A stretch of 64,000 nucleotides of DNA from positions 91,290 to 155,289 of the forward strand of contig DVMQ01000006.1 of the NCBI GenBank assembly GCA_018714895.1, given 5' to 3'. This DNA is from Coprovicinus avistercoris. GTDB taxonomy: Bacteria; Actinomycetota; Coriobacteriia; Coriobacteriales; Atopobiaceae. The stretch's first letter is position 1, and every line of letters begins with the position of its first letter. This document shows positions 61,375 through 64,000 of this stretch, piece by piece. Made by a program: the position numbers and the translations under genes. The notes beneath the pieces are model-generated. The model worked only from the letters and a program-made list of their open reading frames with translations. It did not search any database and was not told the DNA's origin.

Positions 61375-61405
61375 GCCGAAGCGTTAAATCACGTTGTGCT
61401 TCGGC
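61375..61405 (+). promoter_or_regulatory. Hairpin in the galU leader
   Basis: Perfect 8-bp stem GCCGAAGC (61375-61382) and GCTTCGGC (61398-61405) with a 15-base loop, 23 bases before the galU ATG. There is no T-run, so not a terminator; possibly a regulatory leader. Confidence 0.35.
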
Positions 61406-61428
61406 TTCACGAAAGGATTTACACCATC

Positions 61429-62322
61429 ATGAAGGCGATAATACCAGCCGCCGGTTTGGGCACCCGCTTTCTCCCTGCAACTAAGAGCATGCCAAAGGAG
61501 CTGCTCCCTGTTTTGGAGAAGCCGGTTATTCAGTATGTGGTGGAAGAAGCCCTTACGCCAGAAGGCGTTGATGAGTGCATCATTGTAAACTCTCACGAGA
61601 AGCCACAGATTGAAGCATATTTTTCTGAGGATGCGGCATTTGAAGGTATGCTCCGGAACCGCGGTAAGGAAGCTGAGGCAGATCTCGTGCATGCAGCAGC
61701 GGAGTTGCCGGTATCGTTTGTATACCAGGATGAGCCGCTCGGTTTAGGCCATGCTGTGCATTGCGCCGCCGAAAAGATGGATGGCGATCCCTTCTTTGTG
61801 CTTTTGGGCGACTACTTTGTTCCTGACTGCCAGATGAATGTGCGCATGGCAGAGGTTTCGCGCGCTCATAATGGCGCTTCGGTTATTGCTGTAGCGCCTG
61901 TTCCGCCAGATCAGGTGAGCCGCTACGGCATTATTGCTGGCGAGTGTATCGGTTCTCTCAACGGAGATTCTTCAGATGAGGAAAACGAAGGTGCTGTATG
62001 GCGTGTAAGCGGCCTTGTTGAGAAGCCCGCTCCTGAAGAAGCTCCTTCCCATCTCTTTATTGTGGGACGCTATCTTTTGTCTCCTCGCGTTATGGAGCTG
62101 CTTGCCGATCAGAAGCCGGGAGCTGGTAATGAGATTCAGCTCACCGATGCTATGCAGCGTCTTCTGGCAGAAGAAGAGATGTATGCCTTGGTTGTCGATC
62201 CGGCTGAAGGATGCGACACGGGCACACCTGCTGCATGGGCAGCAACAAATGCTCGCATGGCATTAGCTCGTTCTGATACTAAAGAAGCTTTTCGCGAGGC
62301 TCTTGGCCCCGCGTCGCTCTAG
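61429..62322 (+). CDS. galU: UTP-glucose-1-phosphate uridylyltransferase
   Basis: 297-residue nucleotidyltransferase making UDP-glucose from glucose-1-P. KAIIPAAGLGTRFLPATKSMPKELLPV (nucleotide loop and catalytic Lys), QYVVEEA, FVYQDEPLGLGHAVHCA, FFVLLGDYFVPD (metal Asp), and GLVEKPAPEEAPS. The ATG 61429 has GAAAGGA 11 bases upstream; a longer frame to 61369 would run through the leader hairpin and is rejected. The next gene is a phosphohexomutase that could supply its substrate. Confidence 0.95.
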   Translation: MKAIIPAAGLGTRFLPATKSMPKELLPVLEKPVIQYVVEEALTPEGVDECIIVNSHEKPQIEAYFSEDAAFEGMLRNRGKEAEADLVHAAAELPVSFVYQDEPLGLGHAVHCAAEKMDGDPFFVLLGDYFVPDCQMNVRMAEVSRAHNGASVIAVAPVPPDQVSRYGIIAGECIGSLNGDSSDEENEGAVWRVSGLVEKPAPEEAPSHLFIVGRYLLSPRVMELLADQKPGAGNEIQLTDAMQRLLAEEEMYALVVDPAEGCDTGTPAAWAATNARMALARSDTKEAFREALGPASL

Positions 62323-62346
62323 GAAGCGTGTGGGGGCGAGAGTTCC

Positions 62347-63735
62347 ATGGTCAGCATCCATTTCGATGCCGAGGGGTGGCGCGCCCGTCTCGATGAGGAC
62401 TTCAACGATGTTAATGTTGCTCGCATAGCCGAAGGACTCGGCACCGTCTGGTCGGAAACGGTTCCCTATGGGCACGTGCTTGTGGGCTACGACACACGTG
62501 CTCAGGCACGCCATCATGCTGAAGTTGCTGCAGGCATCCTTTCAGCATGTGGCCTTCGCGTGTCTCTTAGTACAGAGCCTTGTCCTTTGCCGGTGCTTGG
62601 TTGGTCAGCCTCGAGTTCCGATGATATCTGTGGCGCCCTTATGATCGGCGCCAGTGGAGCACCTGCCGATTATCAAGGCCTTTGTATTCGATCTGGTTTA
62701 GGTCTTATCGAGACAGACGAATTTCTCGAAGAAGTTGAGGATCGCATTCCAAGTGAATGCACGCTAGAACCTGGCGATTTTGAAGACATCAATTTAATCG
62801 ATCCGTATGTTGCAGATCTTGCAGCTCGAGTTAATGCCGATCTCATCGAACGTGCACAGCTCAAAGTGGTTGTAGATCCTATGTATGGTACGGGTTGCGG
62901 CATTCTGGTTAACCTGTTGCGCAGTATGGGTGTTGAGGCAGCGGAGATTCACGGTGAGAAGCGCGAAGATTTCGCTGGCATACATCCACGCCCTGTTGAG
63001 CCTTGGCTTGATGATTGCGAGCGTGCAGTTGTAGAAACAGAATCAGTAGCAGGTTTTGTTCTCGACGGAGATGCAGACCGCCTGGGCCTTATTGATGAAT
63101 ACGGCCATTTCGTAACCCCGCATCGCATGGCTCCGCTTGTGCTTGAACGCCTTGTGGCAAAGCAGGGTCCTGGCCGTGTAGCAATACAGCTCAATGGCTC
63201 TTCCTATATTCGCCGTCAAGCAGCGCGCTTTGACTGCCACGTCAGCGCGGTGCCTGTTGGATTTGTCAGAACATACCGTGAGATGGCCCGTCACGATGGC
63301 ATCATGGCAGTAGGAGAGGGTGGAGGCATTGCCGTTCCTTCTCACATGCTTGAGCGTGACGGTATCTATGTAGCGCTCATGCTTGTTGAACTTCTTGCAC
63401 AACGTCAGCTGTCTACACATGAGCTTGTGGAGGAGCTGGATAGAGATCTGGGACATCTCGAGTATGGTCAGCACGACATGCGTCTTGATGCAGCCCAGGT
63501 GCAAGCATTCAGGAACTTGTTGCCAGGACTCAATCCTGCAACGGTGTGCGATATGACGCCTGTTGCCGTGAGTCATGCCGATGGATTGCGTCTTCAGTTT
63601 GAAGATGATTCGTGGCTCTTGATTCGTCCCTCTCGTTCAGAACCATTGGTCCGCATCTATGCAGAAGCGCAAACCGCAGCCGAAAGAGATGCATTACTCA
63701 AAGCTGGTTGCGAGATTGCACAAAGAGATAGATAG
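62347..63735 (+). CDS. Phosphohexomutase (phosphoglucomutase/phosphomannomutase family) with atypical catalytic loop
   Basis: 462 residues of the alpha-D-phosphohexomutase superfamily, interconverting sugar 1- and 6-phosphates. The metal loop LDGDADRLGLI (about 238-248), the sugar loop VGEGGGIAVPSH and the phosphate-binding end RPSRSEPLVRIYAEA are clear. The phospho-serine loop, normally TASHNP, reads GASGAP around Ser103, losing the His-Asn pair. Four-domain length is normal. GGGGGCGAG precedes ATG 62347, 24 bases after galU, suggesting an operon for UDP-glucose supply. Glucose versus mannose preference cannot be told. Confidence 0.88.
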   Translation: MVSIHFDAEGWRARLDEDFNDVNVARIAEGLGTVWSETVPYGHVLVGYDTRAQARHHAEVAAGILSACGLRVSLSTEPCPLPVLGWSASSSDDICGALMIGASGAPADYQGLCIRSGLGLIETDEFLEEVEDRIPSECTLEPGDFEDINLIDPYVADLAARVNADLIERAQLKVVVDPMYGTGCGILVNLLRSMGVEAAEIHGEKREDFAGIHPRPVEPWLDDCERAVVETESVAGFVLDGDADRLGLIDEYGHFVTPHRMAPLVLERLVAKQGPGRVAIQLNGSSYIRRQAARFDCHVSAVPVGFVRTYREMARHDGIMAVGEGGGIAVPSHMLERDGIYVALMLVELLAQRQLSTHELVEELDRDLGHLEYGQHDMRLDAAQVQAFRNLLPGLNPATVCDMTPVAVSHADGLRLQFEDDSWLLIRPSRSEPLVRIYAEAQTAAERDALLKAGCEIAQRDR

Positions 63736-63743
63736 AAATGACT

Positions 63744-63774
63744 AAACGTCCGTCTGAGAAGGCGGACGTTTTTG
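63744..63774 (+). terminator. Intrinsic terminator after the phosphohexomutase
   Basis: AAACGTCCG (63744-63752) and CGGACGTTT (63763-63771) with further inner pairing, then T run. Starts 9 bases after the stop. Confidence 0.92.
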
Positions 63775-63840
63775 TAAAAAGGCTCAAAATCAGAAATTGG
63801 GGAGAATGAGCAGGTAAAAGGCAGAAAAGGGAGAAATCAA

Positions 63841-63893
63841 GTCTACAAAGCAAACCTTCAAAGGCAGTTCAATTATGTAGGAAATGTGTAGAC
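63841..63893. repeat. Inverted repeat upstream of the presumed rRNA promoter
   Basis: GTCTACA (63841-63847) and TGTAGAC (63887-63893), 39 bases apart, in an A-rich tract. The A-rich tract could be an UP element; the repeat may be a regulator site. Low confidence. Confidence 0.3.
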
Positions 63894-63916
63894 AAGCGCT
63901 AAATCCTCGATCTCAC

Positions 63917-63945
63917 TTGCAGCCGAGGCTTGGCGTGCGTATAGT
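63917..63945 (+). promoter_or_regulatory. Candidate promoter of an rRNA operon
   Basis: TTGCAG (63917-63922), exactly 17 bases, TATAGT (63940-63945), followed by a G/C-rich leader that could act as a discriminator region. It lies after a terminator with no gene in the remaining 55 bases, so it must serve a feature beyond the window. Confidence 0.5.
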
Positions 63946-63983
63946 CATTTCTCGCGCCGCGGGGCAAGCCCGACGGCCGCGAA

Positions 63984-64000
63984 CCTTGAGAACCGAATAC
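63984..64000 (+). other. Probable pre-16S rRNA leader sequence (rRNA operon enters at window edge)
   Basis: CCTTGAGAACCGAATAC resembles the conserved segment (CTTTGAAAACTGAACA in Bacillus, CTTGAGAACTCAACAG in Streptomyces) found before 16S rRNA and in spacers. It follows the candidate promoter by ~40 bases. The 16S gene itself is not in the window. Confidence 0.5.

Overview
The window reads as chromosomal DNA of a low-to-mid G+C actinobacterium of the class Coriobacteriia, most likely the Atopobiaceae (Atopobium/Lancefieldella/Olsenella relatives). This is inferred from the protein sequences, the gene orders (tilS-hpt-ftsH, rpmE-DUF1385-prfA-prmC-sua5-rpiB-glyA-upp-atp), GTG/TTG starts with strong AGGAGG-type ribosome sites, and roughly half G+C judged by eye. 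Coding density is high. No tRNA, CRISPR array, insertion sequence or prophage was seen.

Layout. 1-5.2 kb: the 3' part of clpB (cut by the window edge), a zinc-ribbon/PASTA membrane protein, a tiny acidic protein, a small membrane protein and an Hsp20 chaperone. 5.2-15 kb: a metallo-beta-lactamase-fold hydrolase facing an operon-like run of tilS, hpt, ftsH, a Co/Ni ECF transporter (cbiM-PDGLE fusion, cbiQ, cbiO), a PLP aminotransferase and a PHP phosphoesterase, closed by a strong terminator. 15.1-16.9 kb: exonuclease III and a patatin-like lipase on the minus strand.

17.2-35.9 kb: an 18.6-kb type VII secretion (T7SSb-like) island. In order it has a membrane Ser/Thr kinase, a small membrane protein with three TTLL repeats, a 1,931-residue Ig-repeat surface protein, a WXG100 protein, an FHA-EssC ATPase, a DUF4176 protein, a second WXG100 protein, a candidate glycine-zipper effector, an unknown protein, a coiled-coil protein, a second DUF4176 protein, a YukD/EsaB-like ubiquitin-fold protein and an FHA protein with its own TTLL motif. 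Together the kinase, the TTLL threonine motifs and the two FHA domains suggest a phospho-threonine switch on the secretion machine. This is the most novel system in the window.

35.9-41 kb: a small membrane protein, a sirtuin, a folP-folK fusion with an unusual insert, birA and coaX. 41-52.3 kb: translation and housekeeping genes, comprising rpmE with a structured leader and a long Ala/Lys tail, DUF1385, an inverted zinc-ribbon/DUF6273 gene, prfA, prmC, sua5, an alpha/beta hydrolase, glpK, rpiB, glyA and upp. 52.2-59.5 kb: the complete F-type ATP synthase operon atpI?-B-E-F-H-A-G-D-C and a terminator. 59.5-63.8 kb: murA, an MntR/DtxR-like regulator, galU and a phosphohexomutase with an atypical serine loop. 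The last ~100 bases look like the promoter and leader of an rRNA operon just beyond the edge.
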